From the NCBI GenBank assembly GCA_964537685.1, contig CAZICM010000009.1, forward strand, positions 1 to 64,000: 64,000 bases of DNA, read 5' to 3'. The first letter of the stretch is position 1. Each line of letters opens with the position of its first letter. Position numbers and translations under genes: made by a program. This stretch comes from CAZICM01 sp964537685 (GTDB lineage Bacteria; Myxococcota_A; Polyangia; Polyangiales; Polyangiaceae). The notes under the pieces were generated by a model. That model was given only the letters and a program-made list of their open reading frames with translations. It was not told the origin of the DNA and did not search any database. This document shows, piece after piece, positions 33,483-42,716 of the stretch.

Positions 33483-35219
33483 ATGAAAGCCATGCGGCGC
33501 ATACTGTGGGGATTGGGGTTGTCTGCGCTGGTTGTCGCGGCGGCCTGCTCGGAAGAAACGAAGGACGGTTCTGGTTCGAGCAGCTCGAGCGGATCGAGCA
33601 GTTCGGGCGGTGCGGGTGGTGCGACGGGTTCGGGCGGTGCGACTGGCTCGGGCGGCGCGGGAGGTTCGGGCGGCGCGATGGCGATGCCCAAACTCTTGGT
33701 TGGCGTAGGTAAGCAGGATATTGCGCCGGTTCTTGTCGAGACCGAATGGCAAGACCTGAACGGCAACAAACAATGGGAAGCCAACGAGCCCTTCACCGAC
33801 ACGAACAACAACGGCAAATTCGATGCGGTGTGGATGGCGGGCTTTGGCAGCGGAAGGCCCGCGACGAAGATTCACGATGCGCCCGAAGTCCGGGCGATTG
33901 CGCTCAGCGTCGATGGCAAGACGGTGGTGATCTGCGTGCTCGACGTGATCGGCTATTTCATCGATGAAATCGATCGTATCAAGATGGACCCGATTGTTTC
34001 GGCGCTGGCCATCGATCACTTGATTGTGAGTTCGACGCATAGCCATGAAGGCGCGGATACGGTCGGCCTGTGGGGGCCGGACCCGATGGTGAGCGGGCTG
34101 AATCCCGACTATCAAAAGCTCACGCGGGACAAGGCGGCGCTGGCCATTCAAGAGGCGGTAAACGGCTTGAAACCGGCCAAGATGCGCATTGCCCAAGCGC
34201 AGACGGTGGACAATCCCAACGAGCCCGATCCGCTGAAGAAAACGACCAAAACCTTCTTGTTCGATAACCGCGACCCGATCATCTACGACCCGACGCTGAC
34301 GATCGCGCAGTTCTCGGACGAGGCCGATCCCACAAAAACGATTGCAACCCTGGTGAATTGGGCTTCGCATCCCGAGTATTCGGGCAGCGAGAACAACGAG
34401 ATTACGGCGGACTATGTGCATTGGCTGCGGACGACCATCGAGGATGGAGTCGCGGCGCAGGGTATTTCGGGCATCGGCGGCACAACGGTGTTTGTGCAGG
34501 GGCCGCTGGGCGGACAGATCGGTCCCGGTGGTGTGGCGCCTCTGGATGCTAATGGAATGCCGGTGAACATGGACGGTTTGCCAAAGGCCGAGGCGGTGGG
34601 CACCAATGTGGCGAAGCTGGCCCTCGAAGCCTTGAAGAACAACGGCGAAGACGCGGCCTCGCACGAGCTGGTCTTCCGCACCAAAGACCTGGTAGCGAAG
34701 GTCGAAAACATCGGCTACCACTTCGCCTTTTTGCTCCAGCTTATCGATCGGCAGCTCTACAACTTCGATCCCTCGATGCCGATCCAAGACATGAATATTC
34801 CGGACCTCAAGACCCGCGTGAGCTATGTGCAGGTGGGTCCGCTCGCGATGATGACCAATCCGGGCGAGTTGCATCCGGAATTGTGGGTCGGCGGTTACGA
34901 TGGCTCGTGGTCTTGGGGACAGACGACCTTCGATGGCACGCTGCCCAACAAGCCCGACCCGGCAATGGCGCCCAAAGCGCCTTATTTGCGGGACATTATG
35001 CTGACCAATCCAGGCGTGAAGTATGTGTTTAGCGCCGGTCTCGCCGAGGATTTTATCGGTTATATCGTGCCCGCCTTTAACTATGTGCTCGACGCGCAGA
35101 ATCCCTATCTGGCCGAAGCATCGGGCGAACATTACGAAGAAACCAACTCCATCGGCCCCCTTGTTGAACAGCAGATTCAGCATCCGATGATGGAGCTTGC
35201 ACAACCTCCCGCGCCATAA
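33483..35219 (+). CDS. Neutral/alkaline ceramidase-like lipoprotein
   Basis: 578 residues. The lipobox AAAC (lipidated Cys 22) is followed by a Ser- then Gly/Ala-rich spacer encoded by degenerate GGTTCGGGCGG-type repeats, then a globular domain. VGVGKQDIAPV opens a neutral-ceramidase-type fold and SSTHSHEGADTVGLWG supplies the His cluster that binds zinc there. FNYV and PGE segments follow the family order. An EF-hand-like loop DTNNNGKFDAVW near residue 100 may bind calcium. Substrates are probably lipids at the cell surface or outside. It lies 41 bases after the ArsA-like gene. Confidence 0.85.
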   Translation: MKAMRRILWGLGLSALVVAAACSEETKDGSGSSSSSGSSSSGGAGGATGSGGATGSGGAGGSGGAMAMPKLLVGVGKQDIAPVLVETEWQDLNGNKQWEANEPFTDTNNNGKFDAVWMAGFGSGRPATKIHDAPEVRAIALSVDGKTVVICVLDVIGYFIDEIDRIKMDPIVSALAIDHLIVSSTHSHEGADTVGLWGPDPMVSGLNPDYQKLTRDKAALAIQEAVNGLKPAKMRIAQAQTVDNPNEPDPLKKTTKTFLFDNRDPIIYDPTLTIAQFSDEADPTKTIATLVNWASHPEYSGSENNEITADYVHWLRTTIEDGVAAQGISGIGGTTVFVQGPLGGQIGPGGVAPLDANGMPVNMDGLPKAEAVGTNVAKLALEALKNNGEDAASHELVFRTKDLVAKVENIGYHFAFLLQLIDRQLYNFDPSMPIQDMNIPDLKTRVSYVQVGPLAMMTNPGELHPELWVGGYDGSWSWGQTTFDGTLPNKPDPAMAPKAPYLRDIMLTNPGVKYVFSAGLAEDFIGYIVPAFNYVLDAQNPYLAEASGEHYEETNSIGPLVEQQIQHPMMELAQPPAP

Positions 35220-35282
35220 GCCATCCGCCCTATCGCTCGCAGACGTTGACGCCCCGCAGCTTCCTCACCGACGCTTGGGGAC

Positions 35283-36473
35283 ATGCTCCGCCGATGCCCG
35301 CTTCTGCTTTCCGGCCGCGCGCTTTTGGATGCCGATCTGCTTATCCGCAAAGGCTTGGCCGAGCGACGTGTGAGCTTTGAGCTTTCGTTTACGCCTTTTC
35401 CCGCGCATGTGGGCGCTGTGGTGATCTCGGGCGTCGAGACCTTTCTCGATTTGATGTACCGCCTGGTCATCGAAGAAGAGCAGCTCAATGCCGTTCAGCG
35501 GGCCTGCGGGCTGAGCGATGCGCTTCGGACGAGGCTCGAGCATCTAACGCCGACGGTGGATGTGGATGCGATGCCCGATGGAACCCTTGCCTTTGCGAAT
35601 GAGCCTGTGGCTACGGTGGAAGGGCCGTTTGTCGAGGTGCTGATGTTTAGCGCGCTGCTTCAGTCGACGCTGGAGCGGGCCACGCTGGTCGCGACAAGAA
35701 GCGCGCGTTTGCTTTCGGCGGCGGGCGGAGATGCGATTGTCGATGGTTCATCGGCGAGCGTTCCAGGAACCGATGCGGCGCTGGCCATTGCGCGATGGGC
35801 GCATGTGGGCGGGGCAAGCGCGACGACCAATGCGCTTGCGGCTATTTCGCTGTCGATTCCATTTCGCGGCGAAGCCCATTTAAGGCTGGGCGAACTGGCC
35901 GTAGATCAGCCGAAGCCCGCGCCCAATGTCGACGATGGATGGGGCGATTCGGTCGCGTATCAGCCTTTTGATTTGGGGCTGTGCGAAGGCGATGAAGAGG
36001 CGGCGCTCATCGAAGAAAAGCGTATGGGAACGAGGGCGGGCGGCTTTATTGCGCGGAGCCTGTCGAACGGGGCAAGCTTGGCATTTCCAGTGCGCTGCGA
36101 GCTTGTGGCGCTGGAAATGGAGGGGGCCTGGTGTCCGAGGCGGGGCAGCGCCAATGATTCGCCGCTCGTTGTTCCAGGGCGAAAACGGGTTGTCCGTTAT
36201 ACCGATGCGAAAGGCAGGGCCCTGTTGGACGTGGTGCATTTGGCATCCGAGCGTATGCACACGGCCGCGGAAATGGGCGCAAAGTCGCTGATTCAGCCTG
36301 CGCGGGCGGTGATGCGGCATGGGCGCAGGCTCGAGGCGCCGGAGCCTGCAAAGGTGGGACGGGAAAGGATGATCACCGCGCGCTCCAGTGTGCCGTCGCG
36401 CGTGCTTGGGCTGCGCAATCCAACGGTCTACCGGGTGGAGATGTCGGCGGGTTTAAAGGCGTTGTTGGCGTAG
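35283..36473 (+). CDS. Divergent nicotinate phosphoribosyltransferase-like protein
   Basis: 396 residues. The layout follows NAPRTase (PncB), with an N-terminal helical region, MPDGTLAFANEPVATVEGPFVEVLMF (family: GD..xxPLxxVEGPxxxAQ) and AHVGGASATTNALAA (family: AYIGGFxxTSNVLA). However, the family motifs FGxRRA and GTxAHS read VDGSSAS and RGEAHLRL here, which would remove Arg and Ser residues used in phosphoribosyl binding. It may be a paralogue with altered chemistry. A proper pncB would be expected elsewhere. It stands 63 bases after the ceramidase-like gene. Confidence 0.75.
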   Translation: MLRRCPLLLSGRALLDADLLIRKGLAERRVSFELSFTPFPAHVGAVVISGVETFLDLMYRLVIEEEQLNAVQRACGLSDALRTRLEHLTPTVDVDAMPDGTLAFANEPVATVEGPFVEVLMFSALLQSTLERATLVATRSARLLSAAGGDAIVDGSSASVPGTDAALAIARWAHVGGASATTNALAAISLSIPFRGEAHLRLGELAVDQPKPAPNVDDGWGDSVAYQPFDLGLCEGDEEAALIEEKRMGTRAGGFIARSLSNGASLAFPVRCELVALEMEGAWCPRRGSANDSPLVVPGRKRVVRYTDAKGRALLDVVHLASERMHTAAEMGAKSLIQPARAVMRHGRRLEAPEPAKVGRERMITARSSVPSRVLGLRNPTVYRVEMSAGLKALLA

Positions 36474-36480
36474 TGGATGG

Positions 36481-37287
36481 TTACAGCTCGTCGCCCAGCA
36501 TCGCCTGCGTGAGCAGGTAATTGGCGACCAGCACGGTGACGCAGCTTTCCACGACGGCGCGGGTTGTCGCGAGACCCACGCCCCGCGCGCCTCCTGCGGC
36601 GAAAAAGCCATGCCTGCAGGAGATGGACGAAATAATAAAGCCAAATACGGCGGCTTTGGTGATGCCCATGAACAGGTCTTTGGGGACGGCGAAGTCGCGC
36701 ACGCTCTGCATAAAGACGCCGCTGTCGCCGCCCAAGAGCAGCACGGCGACCAGGTACGCGCCCACCATGCCGACCGAGGTGTAGAGCACACAGAGCAGCG
36801 GAACCATCAAGACCGAGGCCATCAGCCGGGGCGAAAGCAGGTATTGGATAGGGCTTACGCCCATGGTTGCGATGGCGTCGATCTGCTCGGTGACACGCAT
36901 ATTTCCGAGCTCGGCGGCCATCGCGCTTCCTGCCCGGGCCGTGACCATAATGGCCGAGAAAACGGGCGCGACTTCCCTGGACAGCGACACCGCCACAATC
37001 CCGCCCACGCGGCCTTCCGCGCTAAACGCCCGCAGCGCGTAGGTTGTTTGCAGCGCGACGACCATGCCGCTGAAGGTGCCCGTCAGGCCGACGATAAAAA
37101 TCGACTGAAAGCCGATGAAATCCATGGCGGCGAGCACTTGGGAGAAGCGAAAAGGCCGCTTAAACAGCCAGATCAGCGTCTTCGAAGTCAGCGTGATTGT
37201 TCCGCCTACATTGTCGAAAAAGCCGAGGACGGCATTGAGCACTGCCTGGGCAGGATGAACTCCATCGGCTTTTGCTTCGGCGGCCAC
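36481..37287 (-). CDS. mlaE: MlaE/YrbE-family ABC transporter permease
   Basis: 268 residues with five to six membrane helices and the family core GTFSGMVVALQTTYAL, SREVAPVFSAIMVTARAGSAMAAELGNMRVTEQIDA and SPIQYLLSPRL. It is the inner-membrane permease of the Mla-type phospholipid or sterol transport system that keeps outer-membrane lipid asymmetry. It starts at GTG. The ATPase and MCE-domain partners are not in the window, so the neighbours are not a complete mla operon. It follows tsaE by 15 bases, probably co-transcribed. Confidence 0.93.
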   Translation of the reverse strand: MAAEAKADGVHPAQAVLNAVLGFFDNVGGTITLTSKTLIWLFKRPFRFSQVLAAMDFIGFQSIFIVGLTGTFSGMVVALQTTYALRAFSAEGRVGGIVAVSLSREVAPVFSAIMVTARAGSAMAAELGNMRVTEQIDAIATMGVSPIQYLLSPRLMASVLMVPLLCVLYTSVGMVGAYLVAVLLLGGDSGVFMQSVRDFAVPKDLFMGITKAAVFGFIISSISCRHGFFAAGGARGVGLATTRAVVESCVTVLVANYLLTQAMLGDEL

Positions 37288-37302
37288 GGGTTTCCTCTTG
37301 TA

Positions 37303-37815
37303 TCACGCCGGGACGTTTATCGATGAACCCGTATTTGAAAGCACTTGGACAAGCTCTTGGCAGAGCGAAAAGCTGCGCGATCCCGATGCCGAGAGCGCGA
37401 GAGTGCGGCCCCGCTCTTCGGCATTCATCGCGAAATGAAGCATCAAAGCATCGCCGCCCAAGCCTTCCGCGTAGGCTTCTCCCCATTCCACCAAGAGCAG
37501 CGAACCTTGCGCGCGAAGCTCCAAGAGGCCCAATTCACGCAGTTCGGACACGCCGTTAAGCCGGTACAAATCGGCGTGGGCGATAGGGATTCGGCCCTCG
37601 TAGTGATGCACCAGCGTGAAGGTGGGGCTGGTGACCGCGACCTCGCCGCCGACGCCCAGAGCGCGGCACAGCGCCCTTGCAAAGAAGGTTTTTCCAGCGC
37701 CGAGGCCGCCGCTTAAAATCAATAAATCGCCGCCCCGGACCAAAGCGCTAAGCGTTTGAGCCAAGCGGATGGTGCTCCTGCGGGACGGAAGTTCGAGCGT
37801 GACGGGTGTTTTCAT
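37303..37815 (-). CDS. tsaE: tRNA t6A biosynthesis ATPase TsaE
   Basis: 170 residues, the small P-loop ATPase that works with TsaD and TsaB to form threonylcarbamoyladenosine at position 37 of ANN-decoding tRNAs. Walker A GGLGAGKTFF, SPTFTLVHHYEG, HADLYRLNG and LLVEWGEAY match the family in order and length, with a C-terminal strand. It sits between the lipoprotein gene upstream and mlaE downstream, with 15-base gaps on either side, so it is one operon; the pairing is positional only. Confidence 0.95.
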   Translation of the reverse strand: MKTPVTLELPSRRSTIRLAQTLSALVRGGDLLILSGGLGAGKTFFARALCRALGVGGEVAVTSPTFTLVHHYEGRIPIAHADLYRLNGVSELRELGLLELRAQGSLLLVEWGEAYAEGLGGDALMLHFAMNAEERGRTLALSASGSRSFSLCQELVQVLSNTGSSINVPA

Positions 37816-37830
37816 CGCGGTGTTCAGGCT

Positions 37831-39723
37831 TTATTTCGGCTTTGAAAAGCTCTCCCTCGGCGTGATGGCCCGCTGCAGCACCCGCCCTCCCCCAAAGCCG
37901 GATGCCTCGCTTGTCCATAGCTCGGCGCGCGCCCTTTCCAGTGCGGTCCTCGCCGCGATTCGCCGTTCAGCCACTTCTTTTGGATCTTCGGTGCCCTTGA
38001 TAGGAAGGGATTGAACCCCCATCCAGGCCAGCACCGCCGCGTCCCTCCCCAGACCCGCCCAAAAACTGGGAGGTGTGACGCGATAGCGCGCCCATGCTTT
38101 TAACCAAGGTAAATTCATTGCTGATGCAACGATAGGATAGCGTCCTGCTCCCATAACCAGCGATCCGGCGGGCAAATTCTCACCCAAGCCTTCAAATCCA
38201 AATCCCAGCCGAAGCCTTCTTCCCAACGTTGCTCCAGCCGCCCATTGCATGCATTCCACGCCCGCGTCGATGACGGCAGCATCGATATCCAGGCGCCTCC
38301 ACGCATTGAAATCCACAGGATCGCCGCAATGCGATGCCGAAGCGAAGCCGGGCGGCGGCGGAATGGTTGTAGATGCAACTTCTTCGCCTCGAGAAGCTTC
38401 CTGTTGAGGGCTTTTTTCGGTGATCAAAGCCGTTGCTGATGCTCCTTTTTCCCTGAGCGCCGTCAGCAATCTCGAGCGGACCATCGCCGGATCGGAACCG
38501 ACGCTAAAGACAAAACCATGGGGCTCGAGGGCCGACGGGGCTGGATTGAGGAGAATCACAGCAATGCCCTGCGTCTTTGCAAAGGCCGCCGCCTTCTCTG
38601 CATCTACATCGTCCAGGCCCGCGATTAAAACGGCCGCCCCTTCCGAGGTGAGCCCCTGAAGCGCGGTATCGATGCCTTCCACCGTGCCGCCGTCGTCCCG
38701 GCTGGCCAATCGGGCACCCGACCCTGGCAGGCCCAGCCCCACCATCACGCCCGCCGCCGCTTCCGCACCCCGCCGCCTTGCCGCTCCTGTGCGCAGCGAC
38801 AAAAGAAGCCCAACCGTAGGCGCCTCGACCCGGGCCTTGGTAATGCCTGCCGCGAGTTCAGCCACCGCTTCGCCCTGATCGCCCAAAAGAGGGCCGGCTT
38901 TGGCTATCAAATCCTGGGCGAGCTTGGCGTCGCGGGTTTTAACAGCAATAGAAGCCAGGCGCCTTGCAAGCAGGGTTTGAAACTCGCCGTCCGATACGGT
39001 GTTGCCCTGCTGGGCCAAGAGCTTGCGTTCGAGGGCCGCAAGCATTTCAGGCGTCGGTACAGAGCCCAGCAGCGCATTGATCCGCTCGCGCACATAAGGA
39101 TGCTGGTTCTGCGCCGCCTCGCGCAGCCATACGCTCATTAGGTCGAGCGCTTCGCCAAACTTCCCCGCGGCAAGCGCTGCCGACACAATTTCCTCGTTGA
39201 AAAACATGCGCGTGTAGTCGTCGATCAGCTTGCTGACCAGCGGCCGGAGCGTGCTCAGCGCCGAGGCCGCCTTGCCCTGTCTGCGCAAGACCGCGCCCTC
39301 AACCGTGGTCGCCAAATCTTTCGCGGCCCCCGCGCCCTGCGCTTGAACGCGCTTGCACAGCAGCATCGAACGCCGCATATCTCCGCGCTCCATCGCCACC
39401 CATGCAAGCAATGCCGTCGCCAGCCGGCTCTGCTCATCCCGCGGAAAGCGCTCGGTAAAAGCGGCCAGTTCGCTCTCCATGCCCAGGCGCGTCTCTTTCG
39501 ACCCGGGTGCAAAACGGCCCAGCAGCCGTTGAAATTCTTCCTCCGCCTCTTGCGACGAGCCCAGGACAGGCACCGGAGGATCGGTTTGCGCGGGGCTCCC
39601 GCCGCAGCCCAAGAGCCCCGCCGACAGCGCAAAGCCCAGCGGTCGAATCGCAAACAAAAAACGCTTTAATTGAAGGCATTTCCCTTCAATCTCCGAAGGC
39701 GCTGTCAATTGAGCCGGCATCAT
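37831..39723 (-). CDS. LpoA-like / periplasmic-binding-fold lipoprotein
   Basis: About 630 residues from the double ATG (39723/39720), with lipobox LLGC in an unusually late position (about residue 37). Residues about 50-280 are helical repeats (TPR-like). From about 300 a Leu/Ile/Val-binding-protein-like fold follows (VGLLLSLRTGAARRRGAEAA, VLIAGLDDVDAEKAAAFAKTQGIAVILLNP). The combination is that of LpoA, the activator of penicillin-binding protein 1A, or related solute-binding lipoproteins. The N-terminal 100 codons of the longer frame are not typical and were dropped. It is the first gene of the operon with tsaE and mlaE. Confidence 0.75.
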   Translation of the reverse strand: MMPAQLTAPSEIEGKCLQLKRFLFAIRPLGFALSAGLLGCGGSPAQTDPPVPVLGSSQEAEEEFQRLLGRFAPGSKETRLGMESELAAFTERFPRDEQSRLATALLAWVAMERGDMRRSMLLCKRVQAQGAGAAKDLATTVEGAVLRRQGKAASALSTLRPLVSKLIDDYTRMFFNEEIVSAALAAGKFGEALDLMSVWLREAAQNQHPYVRERINALLGSVPTPEMLAALERKLLAQQGNTVSDGEFQTLLARRLASIAVKTRDAKLAQDLIAKAGPLLGDQGEAVAELAAGITKARVEAPTVGLLLSLRTGAARRRGAEAAAGVMVGLGLPGSGARLASRDDGGTVEGIDTALQGLTSEGAAVLIAGLDDVDAEKAAAFAKTQGIAVILLNPAPSALEPHGFVFSVGSDPAMVRSRLLTALREKGASATALITEKSPQQEASRGEEVASTTIPPPPGFASASHCGDPVDFNAWRRLDIDAAVIDAGVECMQWAAGATLGRRLRLGFGFEGLGENLPAGSLVMGAGRYPIVASAMNLPWLKAWARYRVTPPSFWAGLGRDAAVLAWMGVQSLPIKGTEDPKEVAERRIAARTALERARAELWTSEASGFGGGRVLQRAITPRESFSKPK

Positions 39724-39843
39724 CCTTGACGTCAATCGGGTCCTCCCATACATGGCCCTCATCAGCCACGTTTTGGCGGTTTTCGCGGGCCTGTCCGAAG
39801 TCCCGCCCCAACGCCGAATATCCAGGTTGAGGACGAGGTTTTT

Positions 39844-40617
39844 GTGTCCGACGCGTCCACTGAAAAGTCTTTGTTCGACAAAAATCGCCGCCCCTTTTTG
39901 CTGAGAAAAATTCACTCGCTCACGGGCATCCTTCCGGTCGGCGGATTTTTGGTATTTCACCTTTGGACGAATGCCAATGCCCTTCAGGGCCAGCAGCGCT
40001 TTCAAGAGGCGGTCGGCAATATTACCCACATGCCTTATCTGCCTCTGCTCGAGGTGGGGATTTTAGGGCCTCTCGCATTTCATGCGCTCTATGGCGTAAA
40101 GCTTGCGCTCGAGGGAAAGCCCAATGTGGGAGCGTATCCCTTTTCCCGCAATTGGATGTATACGCTTCAGCGTACCACGGGCATATTGGCCTTTGCGTTT
40201 ATTGTTTATCATCTCTATGAATACTGGTTCCAAAAAGTCGCTGGAAAGATGGCTGAGGACCAGTTTTATGCGGCGCTGTGCGGCAATATGTCGTCCACCT
40301 GGAAGGGTATCCCCGTTGTAGCGCTTGTGTATATCGTTGGCATAGCGGCCAGCGTATTTCATTTTGCGAACGGGCTATGGGGATTCTGCTTTTCGTGGGG
40401 CATAACGGTATCGAAGCGGGCGCAGCGGTCGGCGGCGACGGTATTTGGGCTTGTGGGCCTGGTATTGTTTTTACTGGGCGCCAACACGGCTATCTATTTC
40501 GCAACAGGCTCCGAGCTTCCGGGCAAATGGCTCGGCGCCATCGGCGGCGGTGATTCCGATAAAATGACGCGCACATGCCAAGACGTAGCGCGCGGCCCGG
40601 GCAAGGATTCTCATTAA
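39844..40617 (+). CDS. sdhC: Succinate dehydrogenase cytochrome b subunit (SdhC)
   Basis: 257 residues; the fused di-haem-type cytochrome b558 membrane anchor seen with Bacillus- and epsilonproteobacterial-like complexes. Five hydrophobic helices carry conserved histidines: RKIHSLTGILPVGGFLVFHLW, FHALYGVK and VYHLYEYWF, then FHFANGLWGF. It passes electrons to menaquinone or ubiquinone. It starts at GTG with GAGGACGAGG upstream. It heads sdhCAB, with 14 bases to sdhA. The absence of a separate sdhD fits this type. Confidence 0.94.
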   Translation: MSDASTEKSLFDKNRRPFLLRKIHSLTGILPVGGFLVFHLWTNANALQGQQRFQEAVGNITHMPYLPLLEVGILGPLAFHALYGVKLALEGKPNVGAYPFSRNWMYTLQRTTGILAFAFIVYHLYEYWFQKVAGKMAEDQFYAALCGNMSSTWKGIPVVALVYIVGIAASVFHFANGLWGFCFSWGITVSKRAQRSAATVFGLVGLVLFLLGANTAIYFATGSELPGKWLGAIGGGDSDKMTRTCQDVARGPGKDSH

Positions 40618-40631
40618 AGGCGGCAATTGTT

Positions 40632-42659
40632 ATGGCGGCGAAGAATACAATCCGAAGTGACAGCGGCAAAGTCCGGCGGGTTATTGTGGTGGGCGGCGGT
40701 TTGGCCGGCCTGATGACGGTGATTAAGCTGTGCGAGGCCCGCGTTGCGGTGGACCTGATATCGCTGGTCCCCGTGAAGCGTTCTCACTCGGTATGCGCGC
40801 AGGGCGGAATTAACGCTTCCGTGAATACCAAGGGCGAGGGAGACAGCCCGCAGGTGCATTTGGAAGAGACGGCATACGGCGGGGATTTTCTCGCGAACCA
40901 GCCGCCTGTAAAAGGTATGGCCGAGGCGGCGCCGGGCATTGTGTATATGCTGGACCGGATGGGTGTTCCTTTTAACCGGACGCCCGAAGGTTTATTGGAT
41001 TTCAGGCGTTTTGGCGGGACATTGTTTCACCGGACGGCCTTTGCCGGCGCGACGACGGGGCAGCAGCTTTTATATGCCTTGGATGAGCAGGTCCGCCGCT
41101 ATGAAACGGTAGATGTGGTGGATGAGCACGGGGTATCGATTCCCGGCGAAAAGATGGTGAGGAAATTCGAGTTCTGGGATTTCCTTTCAATGATTCAAGA
41201 CGATAGCGGTGTATGCGTGGGCTGTGTGGCGCAGGATCTAAAAAGCATGGAGATCCGCGCATTTACCGGCGATGCTGTGGTCTTGGCGACGGGCGGATGC
41301 GGTATTGTGTTTGGGCGTTCGACGCTGAGCACGATATGCACGGGGACGGCGGCGTCCACGGTGTATCAGCAGGGCGCGATTTATGCGAACGGCGAGTTTA
41401 TTCAGGTGCATCCTACGGCGATTCCAGGCGCCGATAAATTAAGGCTTATCTCGGAAAGCGCCCGCGGCGAGGGTGGCAGGGTATGGGTGCCCAAAGACAA
41501 AGCCGATAAGCGCGGGCCCAAAGATATCCCCGAAAAAGAAAGGGATTACTTCTTGGAGCGGATGTATCCCGGCTATGGAAACCTCGTTCCCCGGGATATC
41601 GCCTCAAGGGCGATCTTTAAAGTCTGCTTTCATGAAGGGCGCGGCGTTTTTAACGAAAAAACAAGCCGCAACGAAAATGAAGTCTATCTCGATCTCACCC
41701 ACAAGGACGAAAAATTCCTGCGGATGAAGCTCGCGGGTATTTTGGAGATCTACGAGAAATTCGTCGGGGTCGACCCTTATCACAATCCAATGAAGGTATT
41801 CCCCGCCGTGCATTATTCGATGGGCGGGCTATGGGTCGATTACGAGCCCGATGCGCGGGGTTCGCTTAAAACAGGCTCGCCCCGCAATCATTCGACCAAT
41901 ATCCCCGGCCTCTATGCCGTGGGCGAGGTGGATTATCAGTATCACGGGGCAAACCGGCTCGGCGCCAATTCATTGCTATCGTGTATCTATGGAGGCATGG
42001 CCTGTGGTCCCTCTGTCGCCAGCTATCAAAAGACGCTGCAAAAGAGCGCTTTTGATTTGCCCAAATCGATTTTTGAAAAGGCCGAGAAGAAAGCTACGGA
42101 AAATTATAACCGTATTCTCACCCAAAATGCCGATGACCCCAAATCAGAGAATGCCTATCTGATTCATCAGGAGCTCGGCGATACCATGCTGCGCGATTGC
42201 ACGATTGAGCGCCATAACAAGAAAATTGATGCGGTGCTCGAGAAGATTGATGAATTGGAAGAGCGTTCAAAGCGGATTCGCACGACCGATACCTCGGTGC
42301 GCGTGAATCAGGGAGCGCAATTCGTACGGCATTTGGAGAATATGCTGGTGCTCGCGCGGGTCATCGCGCTGGGGGCGCGCAACCGGGATGAGTCGCGCGG
42401 GGCTCATTACAAGCCCGATTTTGAAAGGCGCGACGATGCCGCGTGGCTGCGTACGACGCTGGCTGTTCACGAGGGCCCGGGCAGCGTGAAATTTATCCGC
42501 GAGTTTGATTATTCAATCGGCGGTAAAAGCCTTCATGTGACCGATGCGGTCGATACCAGTTTGGTTACGCCGCGCGAGCGCAAATACGAGCAGGCGGGAG
42601 CCGCGAGCGCCCAGGCCAAGGGCGCCCTGGCTGAGCAGAAAGATCAAAAGACGGTCTAG
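40632..42659 (+). CDS. sdhA: Succinate dehydrogenase flavoprotein subunit
   Basis: 675 residues. It has the FAD Rossmann site VVGGGLAGLMTV and the covalent-FAD His in RSHSVCAQGGINAS. The active-site segment is FHRTAFAGATTGQQLL, with LVPRDIASRAIF (catalytic Arg region) and YHGANRLGANSLLSC. Oxidises succinate to fumarate (or the reverse). A longer frame starts 19 codons upstream inside sdhC; ATG 40632 is preferred with AAGG at the sdhC stop. The C-terminal capping tail is rich in Ala/Gln. It is the second gene of sdhCAB. Confidence 0.97.
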   Translation: MAAKNTIRSDSGKVRRVIVVGGGLAGLMTVIKLCEARVAVDLISLVPVKRSHSVCAQGGINASVNTKGEGDSPQVHLEETAYGGDFLANQPPVKGMAEAAPGIVYMLDRMGVPFNRTPEGLLDFRRFGGTLFHRTAFAGATTGQQLLYALDEQVRRYETVDVVDEHGVSIPGEKMVRKFEFWDFLSMIQDDSGVCVGCVAQDLKSMEIRAFTGDAVVLATGGCGIVFGRSTLSTICTGTAASTVYQQGAIYANGEFIQVHPTAIPGADKLRLISESARGEGGRVWVPKDKADKRGPKDIPEKERDYFLERMYPGYGNLVPRDIASRAIFKVCFHEGRGVFNEKTSRNENEVYLDLTHKDEKFLRMKLAGILEIYEKFVGVDPYHNPMKVFPAVHYSMGGLWVDYEPDARGSLKTGSPRNHSTNIPGLYAVGEVDYQYHGANRLGANSLLSCIYGGMACGPSVASYQKTLQKSAFDLPKSIFEKAEKKATENYNRILTQNADDPKSENAYLIHQELGDTMLRDCTIERHNKKIDAVLEKIDELEERSKRIRTTDTSVRVNQGAQFVRHLENMLVLARVIALGARNRDESRGAHYKPDFERRDDAAWLRTTLAVHEGPGSVKFIREFDYSIGGKSLHVTDAVDTSLVTPRERKYEQAGAASAQAKGALAEQKDQKTV

Positions 42660-42716
42660 GCAGGCGAACCGGCCTCACAAAGGGATGGAACGCAAACGCA
42701 GAGGAGCGATAGCAAC

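Noticed and set aside
33450..35204. 584-codon left-facing frame antisense to the ceramidase-like gene
   Set aside because: It is a long shadow frame of a high-GC gene; its His/Arg-rich sequence has no signal or domain, while the sense frame has a lipobox and motifs.
39724..40029. Upstream extension of the LpoA-like frame
   Set aside because: It would cover the sdhC start and does not look like a signal or domain; the double ATG at 39723/39720 is preferred.
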